From: Methylophilaceae bacterium
Lineage (GTDB): Bacteria; Pseudomonadota; Gammaproteobacteria; Burkholderiales; Methylophilaceae
Assembly: GCA_028247015.1 (NCBI GenBank)
Contig: JAOKFJ010000005.1
Coordinates: 1-62,953 of the forward strand
DNA: 62,953 nucleotides
Direction of reading: 5' to 3'
Of this stretch, positions 19,366 to 30,412 are shown piece by piece (the stretch's first letter is position 1; each line of letters begins with the position of its first letter). A program made the position numbers and the translations under genes. A model generated the notes under the pieces. It was not told where the DNA came from. It did not search any database and saw only the letters and a program-made list of their open reading frames with translations.

Positions 19366-20643
19366 TTATTCCTGTAACTCTCTTGCTGCTGCAATTAATG
19401 CAAGCCTCGCAATAACACCATAGGCGTAAAAACGATTTGCTTCATCATCACATGGCCTGCCTTGGTCGGGCATGATACAAGAGGTTTCAAATGGTTGCGG
19501 TATAAAATGCATACCTGGAGAATTAAGATTTTCATCTTTTTCTTTAGTTGTATGAACTCGGAAAAAGCCCCCAACAACAAAACGATCAATCATATAAATA
19601 ACTGGCTCTGCAACTGATTCTTCAATTGATTCTTCTGTATGAATACCCTCCTGAATAATGACTTCAGTAATAAGCCCCCCTCCTTTTACAACAGACATTT
19701 TTTTTCGTATTTTACGGTTAAGATTTAATACATCTTCGCTATTTTTAACAATCATAATACCTATACCATAGGTTCCAGAATTAGCTTTTATGACTACATA
19801 GGGTTCTTGGGTAACATCATATTCCCTATATTTTTTTCTTATATTTTTTAACATTGTAGAGACTATTGAAGCTAATTCATTTTCTCCTTGTCTTTCTTGA
19901 AAATTTACATTATCTAATTTCTCAAAATACGGATTAATAAGCCAAGGATCAATATCAGTAAATTGAGAAAATTCATCAACGACTTTATTATATTGAGTAA
20001 AATGATCACTTTTTCTTCTCTTGTACCATCCAGCTTTAAGTGGAGGGATTAAATTTTGAGCTATATTATTTAAAATTTTGGGCTCACCTCCTGAAAGATC
20101 ATTATTTAATATAATTGCACAAGGTTCATAAAAATTTTTACTATCAATCTTAATTGATACATAATTTTCATTACGAGTAATAGGCTCTACCTTAATTGAT
20201 AGATTTTTTTCAATTTCAAGAAAAAAACTCTCACTAATTTCAGGGTCAAGAGTTCCTAATTTAACCTCAAGCCCAGAATTCTTAATAATTTCTGATAGTG
20301 CATATATGTTTTTTAGATAAAAAATATTCCGAGTATGACTTTCTATAATAATCATAACTTTTTTTGCTTCGGGGCATATTTTTTCTATAGCAATTGATGC
20401 TGCCTGAATAGATAATGGCAAGAATGTATCACAAAGATTATTAAATCCTGCTGGAAATAGATTTGTATCAACTGGGGCAAGTTTGAATCCCGAATTTCTC
20501 AGATCTACGGATGCATAGAAAGGAGGCTGATATTTTGTCCATTGATTTCTAAACCAAAGTTCAATATCACAACTATGATTAATAATATAGTTCTCCAGCT
20601 TAAGCAATTGTGCACTTGGTTTGACTTTAAGTGTTGGTATCAT
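19366..20643 (-). CDS. gshA: Glutamate--cysteine ligase GshA, proteobacterial short type
   Basis: 425 residues. It resembles the glutamate-cysteine ligase type first defined in acidithiobacilli and common in betaproteobacteria, not the E. coli GshA. Recognisable parts are the N-terminal [27 protein letters not shown] and the ATP-binding [14 protein letters not shown]. It makes gamma-glutamylcysteine for GshB. Its start overlaps the lipA stop by 4 bases. Confidence 0.9.
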   Translation of the reverse strand: MIPTLKVKPSAQLLKLENYIINHSCDIELWFRNQWTKYQPPFYASVDLRNSGFKLAPVDTNLFPAGFNNLCDTFLPLSIQAASIAIEKICPEAKKVMIIIESHTRNIFYLKNIYALSEIIKNSGLEVKLGTLDPEISESFFLEIEKNLSIKVEPITRNENYVSIKIDSKNFYEPCAIILNNDLSGGEPKILNNIAQNLIPPLKAGWYKRRKSDHFTQYNKVVDEFSQFTDIDPWLINPYFEKLDNVNFQERQGENELASIVSTMLKNIRKKYREYDVTQEPYVVIKANSGTYGIGIMIVKNSEDVLNLNRKIRKKMSVVKGGGLITEVIIQEGIHTEESIEESVAEPVIYMIDRFVVGGFFRVHTTKEKDENLNSPGMHFIPQPFETSCIMPDQGRPCDDEANRFYAYGVIARLALIAAARELQE

Positions 20644-21581
20644 TTGATTAGATTTATTGATTGAGTATCGGCATGATAGCTACTTCTTACCATAGGGCCA
20701 CTTGCAATTGAAGAGAATCCTAAGGATTCTCCTTTTTTCTTTAGCTGTTCAAATTCTAGTGGGGTAACGTATCTTTCAACTGGCAAATGATGTTCAGTAG
20801 GTTGCAAGTATTGGCCTAGTGTCACCATATCGACATGGTGTTTTTTTAGTTCAATGAGAACTTGATTAATTTCTTCTAGAGTTTCTCCTAAACCTAGCAT
20901 TAAGCCTGATTTAGTTAAAATATCTGGAAATTTTTCTTTAAAGGCTAGTAATAGATTAAGCGAATGATTGAAGTCTGAGCCTGGCCTTGCTTGCTTGTAT
21001 AGCCTTGGAATTGTTTCAAGATTATGATTAAAAACATCAGGGGGAGCAGTTGAAATTATGTCTAAAGCTTTTAGCTCTCTTCCTCTAAAATCAGGGACAA
21101 GAATTTCAATTTTAATATTAGTATTTAACCTTCGTATTTCCTTAATACAATCAACAAAATGTTGAGCACCCCCATCTCTTAGATCATCTCTGTCGACGCT
21201 TGTGATAACTACATATTTTAAATTAAGTTGCCTAATCGTTGATGCAAGCTTTTCTGGTTCATTTACATCTGGTGTTGAAGGCCTTCCATGAGCTACGTCA
21301 CAAAAAGGACAGCGTCTTGTACATAAATCACCTAGGATCATAAAGGTGGCAGTTCCCTGACTAAAGCATTCGCCAATATTTGGACAACTCGCCTCCTCGC
21401 AAACTGTATTCAATTGACTTTTATTAAGCAAAGATTTAACACGAGAAAATTCTTGTCCATTTGGAAGTTGCATTTTAATCCAGCTTGGTTTGTCTAATTT
21501 CTCTTTCGGGATAATTTTTATAGGTATCCTAGCTGTCTTTGATTTACCAATCTCTGTTCTATTTTGAGTATTTTTGCTCAT
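20640..21581 (-). CDS. lipA: Lipoyl synthase LipA
   Basis: 313 residues, radical-SAM enzyme that inserts two sulfurs into protein-bound octanoate. Auxiliary cluster ligands C61-x4-C66-x5-C72 and radical-SAM ligands C87-x3-C91-x2-C94 are intact, as is the C-terminal SSYHAD serine that ligates the auxiliary cluster. It follows lipB with a 5-base gap. Confidence 0.98.
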   Translation of the reverse strand: MSKNTQNRTEIGKSKTARIPIKIIPKEKLDKPSWIKMQLPNGQEFSRVKSLLNKSQLNTVCEEASCPNIGECFSQGTATFMILGDLCTRRCPFCDVAHGRPSTPDVNEPEKLASTIRQLNLKYVVITSVDRDDLRDGGAQHFVDCIKEIRRLNTNIKIEILVPDFRGRELKALDIISTAPPDVFNHNLETIPRLYKQARPGSDFNHSLNLLLAFKEKFPDILTKSGLMLGLGETLEEINQVLIELKKHHVDMVTLGQYLQPTEHHLPVERYVTPLEFEQLKKKGESLGFSSIASGPMVRSSYHADTQSINLIK

Positions 21582-21586
21582 GATAC

Positions 21587-22183
21587 TTATTTAATATTAA
21601 GTTTAAGTAGTTTAACTAATGTGCTTGCAATGTCATTATTATAATCTTTATTAAGTGCTGAAACTTGAGTCATTTCTAAACCATGAAAACCACATGGTGA
21701 TATTAAAGTAAATGGGGAAAGGTCCATATCTATATTTAGACTTAGTCCATGATATGTATAATGATTTTTGACTCGCAATCCAATTGATGCAATTTTTTTA
21801 TCAGATACATATACTCCTGGGGCATCTTTCTTTGAATAACTGTTTTTTATACTATAAATTGAGAGTAACTCAATAATAGATTTTTCAATAATATCAACTA
21901 GTTGTCGTATTGTTAAATTATTTTTTAGTAAATTAATTAGCAAATAAATAATTAATTGCCCAGGTCCATGGTATGTAATTTTTCCTCCGCGATCGACAAA
22001 GAGATGAGGAATAACCGTTTCTGGTACGCTACTGTTTTTTTTATTTAATCCGGTTGTAAAAATTGGTTGATGTTCAGTAACCCATATTTCATCATTTTCT
22101 GGATTAGAGGATACAAAGTCTTTCATGTCCTCCCAAGTTTTTTCGTAGTCTGTTGGACCAAGATTTTTAACGACAATATCCAC
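21587..22183 (-). CDS. lipB: Octanoyltransferase LipB
   Basis: 198 residues. It moves octanoate from acyl-carrier protein to lipoate-dependent enzymes. The family's thioester nucleophile Cys164 (SPCGFHGL) and catalytic Lys130 ([10 protein letters not shown]) are present, with [10 protein letters not shown] as the signature. It sits between the DUF493 gene and lipA, the standard proteobacterial order. Confidence 0.97.
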   Translation of the reverse strand: MDIVVKNLGPTDYEKTWEDMKDFVSSNPENDEIWVTEHQPIFTTGLNKKNSSVPETVIPHLFVDRGGKITYHGPGQLIIYLLINLLKNNLTIRQLVDIIEKSIIELLSIYSIKNSYSKKDAPGVYVSDKKIASIGLRVKNHYTYHGLSLNIDMDLSPFTLISPCGFHGLEMTQVSALNKDYNNDIASTLVKLLKLNIK

Positions 22184-22188
22184 AGCAG

Positions 22189-22461
22189 CTATAGAACAAA
22201 TTTAGTCATTGGGTGCGAAGATAGATCTTTATAAATCAAATCTAATTGGTGCTTTGAGGTAACATAAACAGTGCAGGTCAAACTAATAAATTTTTCCTCA
22301 CTGCTCATTTTCGATTCAATTTTTTTTTCATCAAAATCATGAATATGTTTACTTATTAATGCAGCTATAATTTGGATAAAATCCTGATGTGCTTCTCCGA
22401 TAATTTTAATTGGAAAGTGACATGGAAATTCAATGAGTGATTCTGATAAATCTTGAGCCAT
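22189..22461 (-). CDS. ybeD: DUF493 family protein (YbeD-like)
   Basis: 90 residues with the small alpha/beta fold of DUF493. IEFPCHFPIKIIGEAH near the N-terminus and VYVTSKHQLDLIYKDLSSHP near the end match the family. It is almost always found next to lipB, as here (5 bases upstream). Function not established; a regulatory role is often presumed. Confidence 0.85.
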   Translation of the reverse strand: MAQDLSESLIEFPCHFPIKIIGEAHQDFIQIIAALISKHIHDFDEKKIESKMSSEEKFISLTCTVYVTSKHQLDLIYKDLSSHPMTKFVL

Positions 22462-22463
22462 AA

Positions 22464-23267
22464 CTATTTATCCATAATAACAAACGTATTCAAGCTTAAT
22501 TCTTCAGAGAGAAATTTAGAGATTTCATTCGCCTTATCCCTAGATGAATAGGGCCCAAGCCTTACTGAATAAAGAGAGCCCTTTTTAATTATTTTATTTA
22601 ACTTCTTTTCAATTTTATTTTTACTTATTTGATTAAGTAGTTTTGCTGCATTACGCTGATCCGAAAATGCTCCTGCTTGAACATAAAAAGTGTGAAGACT
22701 TTTATATTGAACTGAATTAGAGTGGGGGCTAATAACCTCGACCCTTACCAACTCACTCCCTTTTTCAATAATCTCAAGGCGATGGGCAGCTGCATAAGAT
22801 AGGTCTATGATTCGATTCTTAACAAAAGGACCACGATCATTAACTCTAATAATCACTGATTTCTCGTTGATTAGATTTGTAACTTTCACATAGCATGGCA
22901 GCGGCAGAGTCTTATGAGCTCCAGTCATTTGATACATATCATAGACTTCACCAATAGAGGTTTTATTACCATGGTATCTTTTACCGTACCACGATGCATA
23001 CCCAGTCTCACTATAAGTCTCTAGCTTTGTCATAGGGGTATATTTCTTTTTAAATACCAAATATGGGCGATTGGCTGTTTTACTTAAGATTTCTTTTTTT
23101 GGAACTGCATTTGGTATTTTATTTAAATCCTTAGGGATATTTCTATGTGGACCATCGTCCAGGTAATAACCCCCAGATTTTTTTGTAGATTCATTCTTTT
23201 TTTCTGGAAGAATAGATTGGCAGCCTGCCAATAGAAAAATAAAGATAATAGGTATAAATTTGAACAT
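22464..23267 (-). CDS. rlpA: Septal/endolytic peptidoglycan transglycosylase RlpA (lipoprotein)
   Basis: 267 residues. Signal peptide with lipobox LLAGC (Cys16), then the double-psi beta-barrel domain containing GYASWYGKRYHGNKTS and VRVNDRGPF-like VNDRGPFVKNRIIDLSYAAA, with the catalytic-site Asp and His. A C-terminal SPOR domain (from about 190, FYVQAGAFSDQRNA) targets denuded septal glycan. It starts at the last base of rodA. Confidence 0.93.
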   Translation of the reverse strand: MFKFIPIIFIFLLAGCQSILPEKKNESTKKSGGYYLDDGPHRNIPKDLNKIPNAVPKKEILSKTANRPYLVFKKKYTPMTKLETYSETGYASWYGKRYHGNKTSIGEVYDMYQMTGAHKTLPLPCYVKVTNLINEKSVIIRVNDRGPFVKNRIIDLSYAAAHRLEIIEKGSELVRVEVISPHSNSVQYKSLHTFYVQAGAFSDQRNAAKLLNQISKNKIEKKLNKIIKKGSLYSVRLGPYSSRDKANEISKFLSEELSLNTFVIMDK

Positions 23268-24364
23268 CAGTTTGCAATCAAGGATTTATTCGAATAAAGA
23301 TTCATTATGATACCTATACTGGTTAATGATACAACCATTGAAGAACCACCATAGCTAAAAAAAGGTAACGGAACCCCTACTACTGGTAATAGGCCAGATA
23401 TCATGCCTATATTAACAGTTAGACTAATAAATAACGAAATAGTAAGTCCTGCCACTAATAATCTTGAGAAGGTGTCTTGCATTTTAGTAGCCATCCACAT
23501 GCATCGATAAAATATAAATACATATATGGTTATTACAGATAAAACACCAAAAAAACCAAATTCTTCACTAAATACAGAAAATACAAAGTCTGTTGCAGTT
23601 TCAGGCAGAAATTGTAAGCTTGTTTGTTCTCCATTTAACCAACCTCTTCCAAAAATACCTCCATGCCCCACTGCAATAATAGATTGAATTGATTGATATC
23701 CTGCACCATAGGGGTCAGAAAGAGGATCTATCAAACTAAGTATTCTTTCTTTCTGATAATTCAGGAGTGTGTTCCAAATAAAAGGGGAGGAGATAAGAAG
23801 CCCAAAAAAACTAATTATAATAAATCTAGTTGGTAGGCCTGCCAAAAATATTACGGTTAGCCCCCCAAATAAAATTAGGAGTGATGTTCCAAGATCGGGC
23901 TGGATTGCAACAAGATACAAGGGTAAAAATATTAATAACCCTGCTACAAAATGAACTTTATAATTAATATTAAAAGTACATTTTTGGTAAAACCATGCAA
24001 GCATAAGTGGAAGAGTTATTTTCAAAATTTCTGATGGCTGCAAATTAAAAATTCCAAGGTTAATCCATCTTTGTGCCCCATGACTTTCAATACCATAAAG
24101 ATTTACATAAATTAATAGAAAAAGAGTTAGTGAATAAGCCCACGGGGCAAAAACTAATATATTTCTTGTTTGAGAATTACAAATCATAAAAAGAAATACA
24201 ATACCAATAAAAATATTTATCGTATGAGATAGACTATTTGAAACATCTTGGTGATTAGCACTGATTAAATTAATTAAGCCAATTGTAAGAATGAGAGTAA
24301 TCGCCCCAAAAAGAGGCCGATCTAATTTTTGAAAAATATAATTTTGTATAGTGGTAAGATTCAT
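23267..24364 (-). CDS. rodA: Rod-shape peptidoglycan glycosyltransferase RodA (SEDS)
   Basis: 365 residues, about ten membrane helices. SEDS polymerase that works with PBP2 in the elongasome. Signature region near the C-terminus: LPVVGVPLPFFSYGGSS, and AVGHGGIFGRGWLNGEQT in the middle loop. The start overlaps the mrdA stop by 4 bases. Confidence 0.97.
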   Translation of the reverse strand: MNLTTIQNYIFQKLDRPLFGAITLILTIGLINLISANHQDVSNSLSHTINIFIGIVFLFMICNSQTRNILVFAPWAYSLTLFLLIYVNLYGIESHGAQRWINLGIFNLQPSEILKITLPLMLAWFYQKCTFNINYKVHFVAGLLIFLPLYLVAIQPDLGTSLLILFGGLTVIFLAGLPTRFIIISFFGLLISSPFIWNTLLNYQKERILSLIDPLSDPYGAGYQSIQSIIAVGHGGIFGRGWLNGEQTSLQFLPETATDFVFSVFSEEFGFFGVLSVITIYVFIFYRCMWMATKMQDTFSRLLVAGLTISLFISLTVNIGMISGLLPVVGVPLPFFSYGGSSMVVSLTSIGIIMNLYSNKSLIAN

Positions 24365-26181
24365 TTACGATTTTTACTTGTCAAATAGTAGTCAAATATT
24401 TTTTTTGCAATTGGACCGGCCGTAGATCCTCCATGCCCTCCATTTTCTACAATTATAGCAATTGCAATTTCAGGTTTACTAGCAGGAGCATAAGCAATAA
24501 AAAGTGCATGATCCTTGAGATGGTCAGGAAGTTTTTCTTCTTCATATACCTCACCTTTTTTTAGGCCAAAGACCTGCGCAGTTCCTGTTTTTGCAGCCAT
24601 TTTATAACTAGTAGTCTTTCCAATAAATGCCGCAGTACCTCCATCCTCTGTAACATTTTCCATACCTTCTTTGACCCATTCAATAGTTTTATCTGAAATA
24701 CTAATAGGAGGAGTAAGGTTAGCAGTTTGTTTAAGCTGTTGGCTATTAAGTTTTATGTGAGGGACCATAGATTTATTAGGATATGCAATTTTGCTGGTTG
24801 CTAATGCAAGTTGTATTGGGGTAACCTGCGTATATCCTTGTCCAATGCCGGTGATGGCGGTTTCCCCAGCATACCAATTTTTTCTATATTTCTTTTTTTT
24901 CCATTTAGCATCAGCAATCAGCCCTAATTTTTCATTTGGTAAATCAACCCCAGTTTTCATACCAAACCCAAAATTAGCTAGAGTTTTATTGAGTTTTGGT
25001 ATTCCAAGTTCAATAGCAAGACCATAAAAAAATGTATCACATGATACTGCTATAGCTTTAACTATATCGACCTCTCCATGTCCCCCTATTTTCCAATCTT
25101 TAAAACGCCTGGAATCATCACTAATATAAAAATATCCGGGGTCATTAATTTTAAAAGGAGGTAATCTTAATTGATTTTCAAGTCCAGCAACTGCAACAAA
25201 AGGTTTCAATGTGGACCCGGGGGGATACAAGCCATTTATTACTCGGTCAAGCAAGGGTTTATCTGGGGATTTATTAAGTTGATTCCAGTTTTTGTGACTA
25301 ATGCCGTCAACAAAAAACCCTGGATTATAAGTAGGCATACTGACATAAGCTAGAATTTCGCCATTACTTGGATCAAGAGCTATAAGTGCACCTTTTCTGT
25401 TCTTAAATTCTTTTTCGGCAATTTTTTGCATCTTTAAATCGATTGTAAGATGTATATTTTCCCCCTCCCTAGCAGGGAAGTTTTTTATAGTTCTAACAGG
25501 CTTCCCAGTCGCATTAACTTCAATATGTTTATATCCAGACACTCCATGCAATTCATTTTCATATTGGAACTCAACCCCAGCCTTACCAATATGATCTGTA
25601 CCAATATAATTTTTTTTCTTACCTTCTTTTTCAAGGGTTATTAAATCTTTTTTGCTAATCCTATTAATATAACCAAGATAATGAACCCCTACTTCACCCT
25701 CCGGATAAAATCTTTTTAACGTTTCTTTTAATTCAATATTTGGAAATTTATAGGAGTTTGTTACAAACTTTGCCAACTCTTCATTTGTTAGATTAGTTTT
25801 AATTGGAACTGTATTATTATATTGTTTGTTTTTAAGTATTCTTTTATATTTATCGATATCTGAAGTTTTAATTGGAATTAAATCACTTAATCTAGTAATT
25901 AAAATACTTAGATTTTCAATTTGTTCTGGAATTATTTCAAGGTCATAACTTAATTTATTATCTGCAAGAATTATATTATTTCTATCGAAGATTAATCCTC
26001 GTGCAGGCTTAATAGGAACAACTTTAATACTATTATCTAAAGCTTGAGTTGAATAATAAGTATTTTGTAGAATTTGAATATAAAAAAAACGAAGAATAAT
26101 AAGAAAAAAGAATATTAGAAAGCAGTATGTAATAAAATTTAATCGATTTCTTAGGATGAATTTTATGTAGTATTTATCCAT
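24361..26181 (-). CDS. mrdA: Penicillin-binding protein 2 (MrdA), elongasome transpeptidase
   Basis: 606 residues. Membrane anchor (about 18-35), dimerisation domain with GLIFDRN, and a transpeptidase domain with Ser323-x-x-Lys326 (PGSTLKPF), Ser380-Cys-Asp382 (the S-x-D variant normal for PBP2) and KTGTAQV. It cross-links new side-wall peptidoglycan together with RodA. It lies 5 bases after mreD in the mre-mrd cluster. Confidence 0.97.
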   Translation of the reverse strand: MDKYYIKFILRNRLNFITYCFLIFFFLIILRFFYIQILQNTYYSTQALDNSIKVVPIKPARGLIFDRNNIILADNKLSYDLEIIPEQIENLSILITRLSDLIPIKTSDIDKYKRILKNKQYNNTVPIKTNLTNEELAKFVTNSYKFPNIELKETLKRFYPEGEVGVHYLGYINRISKKDLITLEKEGKKKNYIGTDHIGKAGVEFQYENELHGVSGYKHIEVNATGKPVRTIKNFPAREGENIHLTIDLKMQKIAEKEFKNRKGALIALDPSNGEILAYVSMPTYNPGFFVDGISHKNWNQLNKSPDKPLLDRVINGLYPPGSTLKPFVAVAGLENQLRLPPFKINDPGYFYISDDSRRFKDWKIGGHGEVDIVKAIAVSCDTFFYGLAIELGIPKLNKTLANFGFGMKTGVDLPNEKLGLIADAKWKKKKYRKNWYAGETAITGIGQGYTQVTPIQLALATSKIAYPNKSMVPHIKLNSQQLKQTANLTPPISISDKTIEWVKEGMENVTEDGGTAAFIGKTTSYKMAAKTGTAQVFGLKKGEVYEEEKLPDHLKDHALFIAYAPASKPEIAIAIIVENGGHGGSTAGPIAKKIFDYYLTSKNRK

Positions 26182-26186
26182 AAGCC

Positions 26187-26678
26187 TTAATTTTTTTTGC
26201 TTAAATATTGAATTAGCTCATGAAATAAAAGACATATAAGGCAAGTAACGATCCATTTCATAAAAAATAAATTAAAATTCATACTTAATTCATAATTTAG
26301 TGATGAAATTAACAATACGATTAGTCCGATTGAGATCAGAAGCATATGTTGGGAGACCAGCATTATTGGAGACTTAAAAAGAAAAAATTTATTTAATAAA
26401 AAATTTGTGAAGTAAATAATAATAAATACCAATCCATATTGGCCTATTAACTCTCCTGCTAATAAATCAATTATTAAGCCTATTAAAAAATATATGTATA
26501 TATTCATATTAATGAATCGGGTTGCTATCAAGGTGGTAAATAAAGCTAGAAAGTAATCGGGTATAAGCCCAATACTTGAAACTAATGGAATATGAATATG
26601 CGATAGAAATAAAGTAAATAAAAAAAGAAGGCAGCTAATTAATAACCTATTCATTTTAGAATAATTTTTTTTAATCAT
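26187..26678 (-). CDS. mreD: Rod shape-determining membrane protein MreD
   Basis: 163 residues, about five membrane helices. LPDYFLALFT-like PDYFLALFTTLIATRF and the LIGLIIDLLAGELIGQYGL segment are MreD hallmarks. It bridges MreC and the elongasome in the inner membrane. Its start overlaps the end of mreC by 8 bases. Confidence 0.9.
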   Translation of the reverse strand: MIKKNYSKMNRLLISCLLFLFTLFLSHIHIPLVSSIGLIPDYFLALFTTLIATRFINMNIYIYFLIGLIIDLLAGELIGQYGLVFIIIYFTNFLLNKFFLFKSPIMLVSQHMLLISIGLIVLLISSLNYELSMNFNLFFMKWIVTCLICLLFHELIQYLSKKN

Positions 26679-27516
26679 GTTTGCTACCTTTAAATATCCT
26701 TACTTGAGAGTAAGTTCTAGGTCCTGAAAAAGGGGCAATTAATAAATGATTAAATTGATTATTAGCCTTAGGTGTAATTTTAATTATTTTTCCTATTTTA
26801 ATGCCTTTAGGATAGATACTATCAATGCCTGAAGTTATTAAGATGTCCCCAATCTTTATTTTTCTATGAGCAGGATACATTGTAATTTCTAAATATTTAT
26901 TTCCATTTCCCCTAATAATTATATTGTCTGTTGCTTTTTCAAGGATGGCAGGGACAATATATTTTTTGGATGTTATTGGATTTATTTCGCTATAATTTTT
27001 TCCAACAAATATGATTTGTCCAATCAGACCTATGTTATTAATGACTGGCTGACCTATTTTTATTCCATGATTTAGTCCTTTATTGACCATAATAATTTCT
27101 TTACCATTTTTAACTTTTGGTAAAATAATTTCTGCACCAATAGAATCGAAACCTAAATTATTTACTATTCCCAGTGATTTTCTTAGCTGTAAATTTTCTT
27201 GCTCAATAAAAATAAGTCTTTGATTTTCAATAGATAAATTAATAACATTATTTTCGAGTTTTTGATTTTCTTCAAGTAACTGAGCTTTAGATTTAAATAA
27301 TTGCTGTAATGATTCGCTAACATTTTTTGGTAAATTTATAGCGTAAGTGATCGGTATACTTAGATAGTCACTTTTTTGTCTAATCTCTTGATGAATTTTT
27401 TTTCTAGAGTCAAGTCCCATTAGGGTTAGGGAAATTAATATTAAAATGATAAAACCAAATATTGGAGATTGGTCGTCGTTAAATAACCTAAGTTCTTTTT
27501 TTGAAGGCTTCATCAA
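26671..27516 (-). CDS. mreC: Rod shape-determining protein MreC
   Basis: 281 residues: one N-terminal membrane helix (about 17-35), a coiled-coil (about 70-110) and a periplasmic beta domain containing the G-x-N-x-G-L-I-G-Q motif. MreC scaffolds PBP2 and RodA. The start codon overlaps the mreB stop by 4 bases. Confidence 0.95.
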   Translation of the reverse strand: MMKPSKKELRLFNDDQSPIFGFIILILISLTLMGLDSRKKIHQEIRQKSDYLSIPITYAINLPKNVSESLQQLFKSKAQLLEENQKLENNVINLSIENQRLIFIEQENLQLRKSLGIVNNLGFDSIGAEIILPKVKNGKEIIMVNKGLNHGIKIGQPVINNIGLIGQIIFVGKNYSEINPITSKKYIVPAILEKATDNIIIRGNGNKYLEITMYPAHRKIKIGDILITSGIDSIYPKGIKIGKIIKITPKANNQFNHLLIAPFSGPRTYSQVRIFKGSKHD

Positions 27517-28577
27517 TCATATGAAAATGAATTTTTAAATGCATCAAGAGAGTCTAAAGTCATTCCACATCCCCTAACAACACAGGTTAGTGGATCCTCT
27601 GCTACAAGAACAGGCATACCTGTTTCTTCCATTAGAAGGCGATCAAGATTTTTTAAATTTGCCCCTCCGCCAGTCAGCACCATAGCAGTTTCTGAAATAT
27701 CTGCAGCAAGTTCAGGAGGCGTTTCTTCCAATGCATGTTTAACTGAGCCAACAATTGCATTAAGGGGTTCATTTATTGCTTCTAATATTTCATTGCTACT
27801 TACTGTTATTTTTCTAGGCAATCCTTCAGATAAATTTCTTCCAGTAATCTCCATTTCTAATAATTCAGTCATTGGGAAAGCGCTACCAATTTGATGTTTT
27901 ACTCTTTCAGCTGTTGGTTCTGAAATTAAGGTCCCATAATTACGTCGGAAATAATCAATAATAGATTGGTCAATCTTATCGCCACCAACTCTTACTGAGC
28001 TCGCATAAACAATACCACCTAAGGAAATAACACCAACCTCTGTTGTTCCACCACCAATATCAATAACCATAGAGCCAGTCGGTTCATTGACGGGAAGTCC
28101 TGCTCCTATGGCTGCTGCCATTGGCTCCTCAATAAGAAAGACTTGTTTTGCTCCAGCCCTTTCAGCTGATTCTCTAATAGCTCTTCTTTCGACTTGGGTT
28201 GCACCATAAGGAACACATATAACTATTCTTGGGTTCGGAGTAAACCAATTGTTACTGTGAACCCTGTTAATAAAGTACTTGATCATATCTTCTGTGATAT
28301 TGAAGTCAGCAATTACACCATCCTTCATAGGCCTTGTCGCCTGAATATTTTGAGGTGATCGTCCTAACATTGTTTTAGCTTCAGCACCTACTGCGAGCAA
28401 TGTTTTCTTGGATTGAGGCCCACCAGGGCCATCTTCATATCTTACTGCAACTACAGAGGGCTCATCAAGGACAACTCCCTCACCTTTGAGGTAAATTAAT
28501 GTATTAGCAGTACCTAAATCTATTGCTATATCATTATCTACAAATTTATTGAATATTTTGCCCATCCTGTTGGCCAT
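27513..28577 (-). CDS. mreB: Rod shape-determining actin homologue MreB
   Basis: 354 residues. Actin-type ATPase: phosphate 1 motif [14 protein letters not shown], phosphate 2 motif [19 protein letters not shown], adenosine motif [13 protein letters not shown]. It organises side-wall synthesis under the membrane. First gene of the long minus-strand cluster; the 91-base gap to the divergent gatC must hold both promoters. A start at Met5 is also possible; neither has a strong ribosome site. Confidence 0.97.
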   Translation of the reverse strand: MANRMGKIFNKFVDNDIAIDLGTANTLIYLKGEGVVLDEPSVVAVRYEDGPGGPQSKKTLLAVGAEAKTMLGRSPQNIQATRPMKDGVIADFNITEDMIKYFINRVHSNNWFTPNPRIVICVPYGATQVERRAIRESAERAGAKQVFLIEEPMAAAIGAGLPVNEPTGSMVIDIGGGTTEVGVISLGGIVYASSVRVGGDKIDQSIIDYFRRNYGTLISEPTAERVKHQIGSAFPMTELLEMEITGRNLSEGLPRKITVSSNEILEAINEPLNAIVGSVKHALEETPPELAADISETAMVLTGGGANLKNLDRLLMEETGMPVLVAEDPLTCVVRGCGMTLDSLDAFKNSFSYD

Positions 28578-28630
28578 ATTGTCTTTAACTTTTCTTGATA
28601 GTGGTTGATAGTGACATAACTAAACCAATG

Positions 28631-28636
28631 TATAAT
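28631..28636 (+). promoter_or_regulatory. Candidate -10 element for gatCAB
   Basis: A perfect TATAAT lies 32 bases upstream of the gatC ATG. A TTGATA hexamer upstream (28605-28610) is spaced 20 bases away, longer than ideal. It lies within a tandem copy of a 10-base unit, TTGATAGTGG/TTGATAGTGA (28595-28614). Promoter call is tentative. Confidence 0.35.
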
Positions 28637-28668
28637 AACTGATTATAAATAGATTTAACACTATATTT

Positions 28669-28956
28669 ATGGCTATCGGTAAAAAAGACATAGAAAAAAT
28701 TGCATATCTTGCTCGAATTAATATTTCTCAAGAAGAATCTAAAAAGTTAGAAAATAAACTAATTGGAATCATGTCGTTGATTGACAAAATGCAAGAAGTA
28801 AATACTGATAATATTGAGCCTATGGCTCATGCATTAGATGTTTCTCAGCCATTAAGGGAAGACGAGGTAATAGAATCTGATTTAAGAAAAAATATATTAC
28901 CATTAGCTCCTGAAACTGAAGAATGTTTGTTTATTGTTCCTCAAGTCATTGAATAA
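28669..28956 (+). CDS. gatC: Asp/Glu-tRNA amidotransferase subunit C, GatC
   Basis: 95 residues, full length. [16 protein letters not shown] at the N-terminus and PLREDEV near the middle are family signatures. It stabilises the GatA-GatB interface of the tRNA-dependent amidotransferase. It ends one base before the gatA ATG. Confidence 0.95.
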   Translation: MAIGKKDIEKIAYLARINISQEESKKLENKLIGIMSLIDKMQEVNTDNIEPMAHALDVSQPLREDEVIESDLRKNILPLAPETEECLFIVPQVIE

Positions 28957-28957
28957 T

Positions 28958-30412
28958 ATGCTTAATTTATCAATTCAATCCCTTTCTTCTCATTTGGAGA
29001 AAAAGACCTTCTCAAGCGTAGAATTAACACAATTTTATCTGGAAAGAATCAAGCAATATAACCCTTCATTAAATGCATTTATTAGTATTGATGAAGCAAA
29101 AAGTTTATCGATGGCAGCAAATGCAGATGAATTAATTACTAAAGGACAAAAATCTGCTCTTACAGGGATTCCTGTTGCACAGAAAGATATTTTTTGCTCA
29201 CAAGGATGGCCTACAACTTGTGGATCAAAGATGCTTAAAAATTTTATTGCTCCTTATGATGCAATGGTGATTGAAAAATTTAATGAAGTAGGAGCAGTCA
29301 ATATTGGTAAAACGAATATGGATGAGTTTGCAATGGGCTCATCTAACGAGACTTCCTATTTTGGACCAGTAAAAAATCCTTGGGATTTAGATTTAGTTCC
29401 TGGGGGAAGTTCGGGGGGAAGTGCATCTGCAATTGCCGCAAGACTTGCTCCAGCTGCTACTGGAACAGACACGGGAGGCTCTATTAGACAGCCAGCATCA
29501 CTATGTGGGTTTACTGGATTAAAGCCTACATATGGATTGGTATCTCGTTATGGAATGATTGCTTTTGCATCAAGTCTAGATCAGGCAGGACCAATGGCTA
29601 TTAGTGCAGAAGATTGTGCTCTATTGATGAATGTCATGTCTGGGCATGACAAAAGAGACTCAACTAGTATTCAAAGAGATAAAGAAAATTATGCAAGTAA
29701 ATTAAATAGTCCTATAAAGGGATTAAAGATTGGAATTCCTAGAGAATTTTTTGGCGAAGGATTAGATTCTTCTGTCCATAATGTGATTGATTCGGCAATT
29801 GATGAATATAAAAAACTTGGCGCAGAGATTATAGAAATTTCTCTGCCCAATAATCATCTTGCAATTCCAGTTTATTACGTGATTGCTCCAGCAGAGGCCT
29901 CAAGTAATCTATCAAGATACGATGGAGTGCGCTACGGCTATCGAACAAAAGAATATGATGATTTAATGGATATGTACTTTAAAACTAGGCAAGAGGGTTT
30001 TGGTGAAGAAGTTAAGAGAAGAATTCTCATTGGTACTTATGTTTTAAGTGCTGGTTATTATGATGCCTATTATTTGAAGGCACAAAAAATTAGACGATTA
30101 ATTTCTGAAGATTTTACAAGCGCCTTTAAAAAATGCGATGTCATCATGGGCCCCTCAGCCCCTTCTGTTGCATTTAATGCGGGTGAAAAAAAAGAAGATC
30201 CTTTAGCCATGTATATGCAGGATATCTATACTATTTCTACGAATCTTGCAGGGCTTCCAGCAATGAGCATTCCCGCAGGCTTTGTTAGCAATCTTCCAGT
30301 TGGATTACAGCTTATTGGTAATCATTTTAGTGAGGCAAAATTATTAAATATTGCACATTCCTTCCAACAAAATACAGATTGGCATCTAGAATCAGCTAAA
30401 GGATTTGAGTAA
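28958..30412 (+). CDS. gatA: Asp/Glu-tRNA amidotransferase subunit A, GatA
   Basis: 484 residues from the ATG at 28958; a TTG eight codons earlier lies within gatC and is rejected. Amidase-signature enzyme releasing ammonia from glutamine. Catalytic Lys (VAQKDIF), GGSSGGSA and the [10 protein letters not shown] serines are all present. The stop overlaps the gatB start by one base (TAATG). Confidence 0.97.
   Translation: MLNLSIQSLSSHLEKKTFSSVELTQFYLERIKQYNPSLNAFISIDEAKSLSMAANADELITKGQKSALTGIPVAQKDIFCSQGWPTTCGSKMLKNFIAPYDAMVIEKFNEVGAVNIGKTNMDEFAMGSSNETSYFGPVKNPWDLDLVPGGSSGGSASAIAARLAPAATGTDTGGSIRQPASLCGFTGLKPTYGLVSRYGMIAFASSLDQAGPMAISAEDCALLMNVMSGHDKRDSTSIQRDKENYASKLNSPIKGLKIGIPREFFGEGLDSSVHNVIDSAIDEYKKLGAEIIEISLPNNHLAIPVYYVIAPAEASSNLSRYDGVRYGYRTKEYDDLMDMYFKTRQEGFGEEVKRRILIGTYVLSAGYYDAYYLKAQKIRRLISEDFTSAFKKCDVIMGPSAPSVAFNAGEKKEDPLAMYMQDIYTISTNLAGLPAMSIPAGFVSNLPVGLQLIGNHFSEAKLLNIAHSFQQNTDWHLESAKGFE

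Noticed and set aside
25047-25052. Apparent loss of the S-x-N motif in MrdA (reads S-C-D)
   Set aside because: An aspartate at this position is normal for PBP2-type transpeptidases; the enzyme looks intact.
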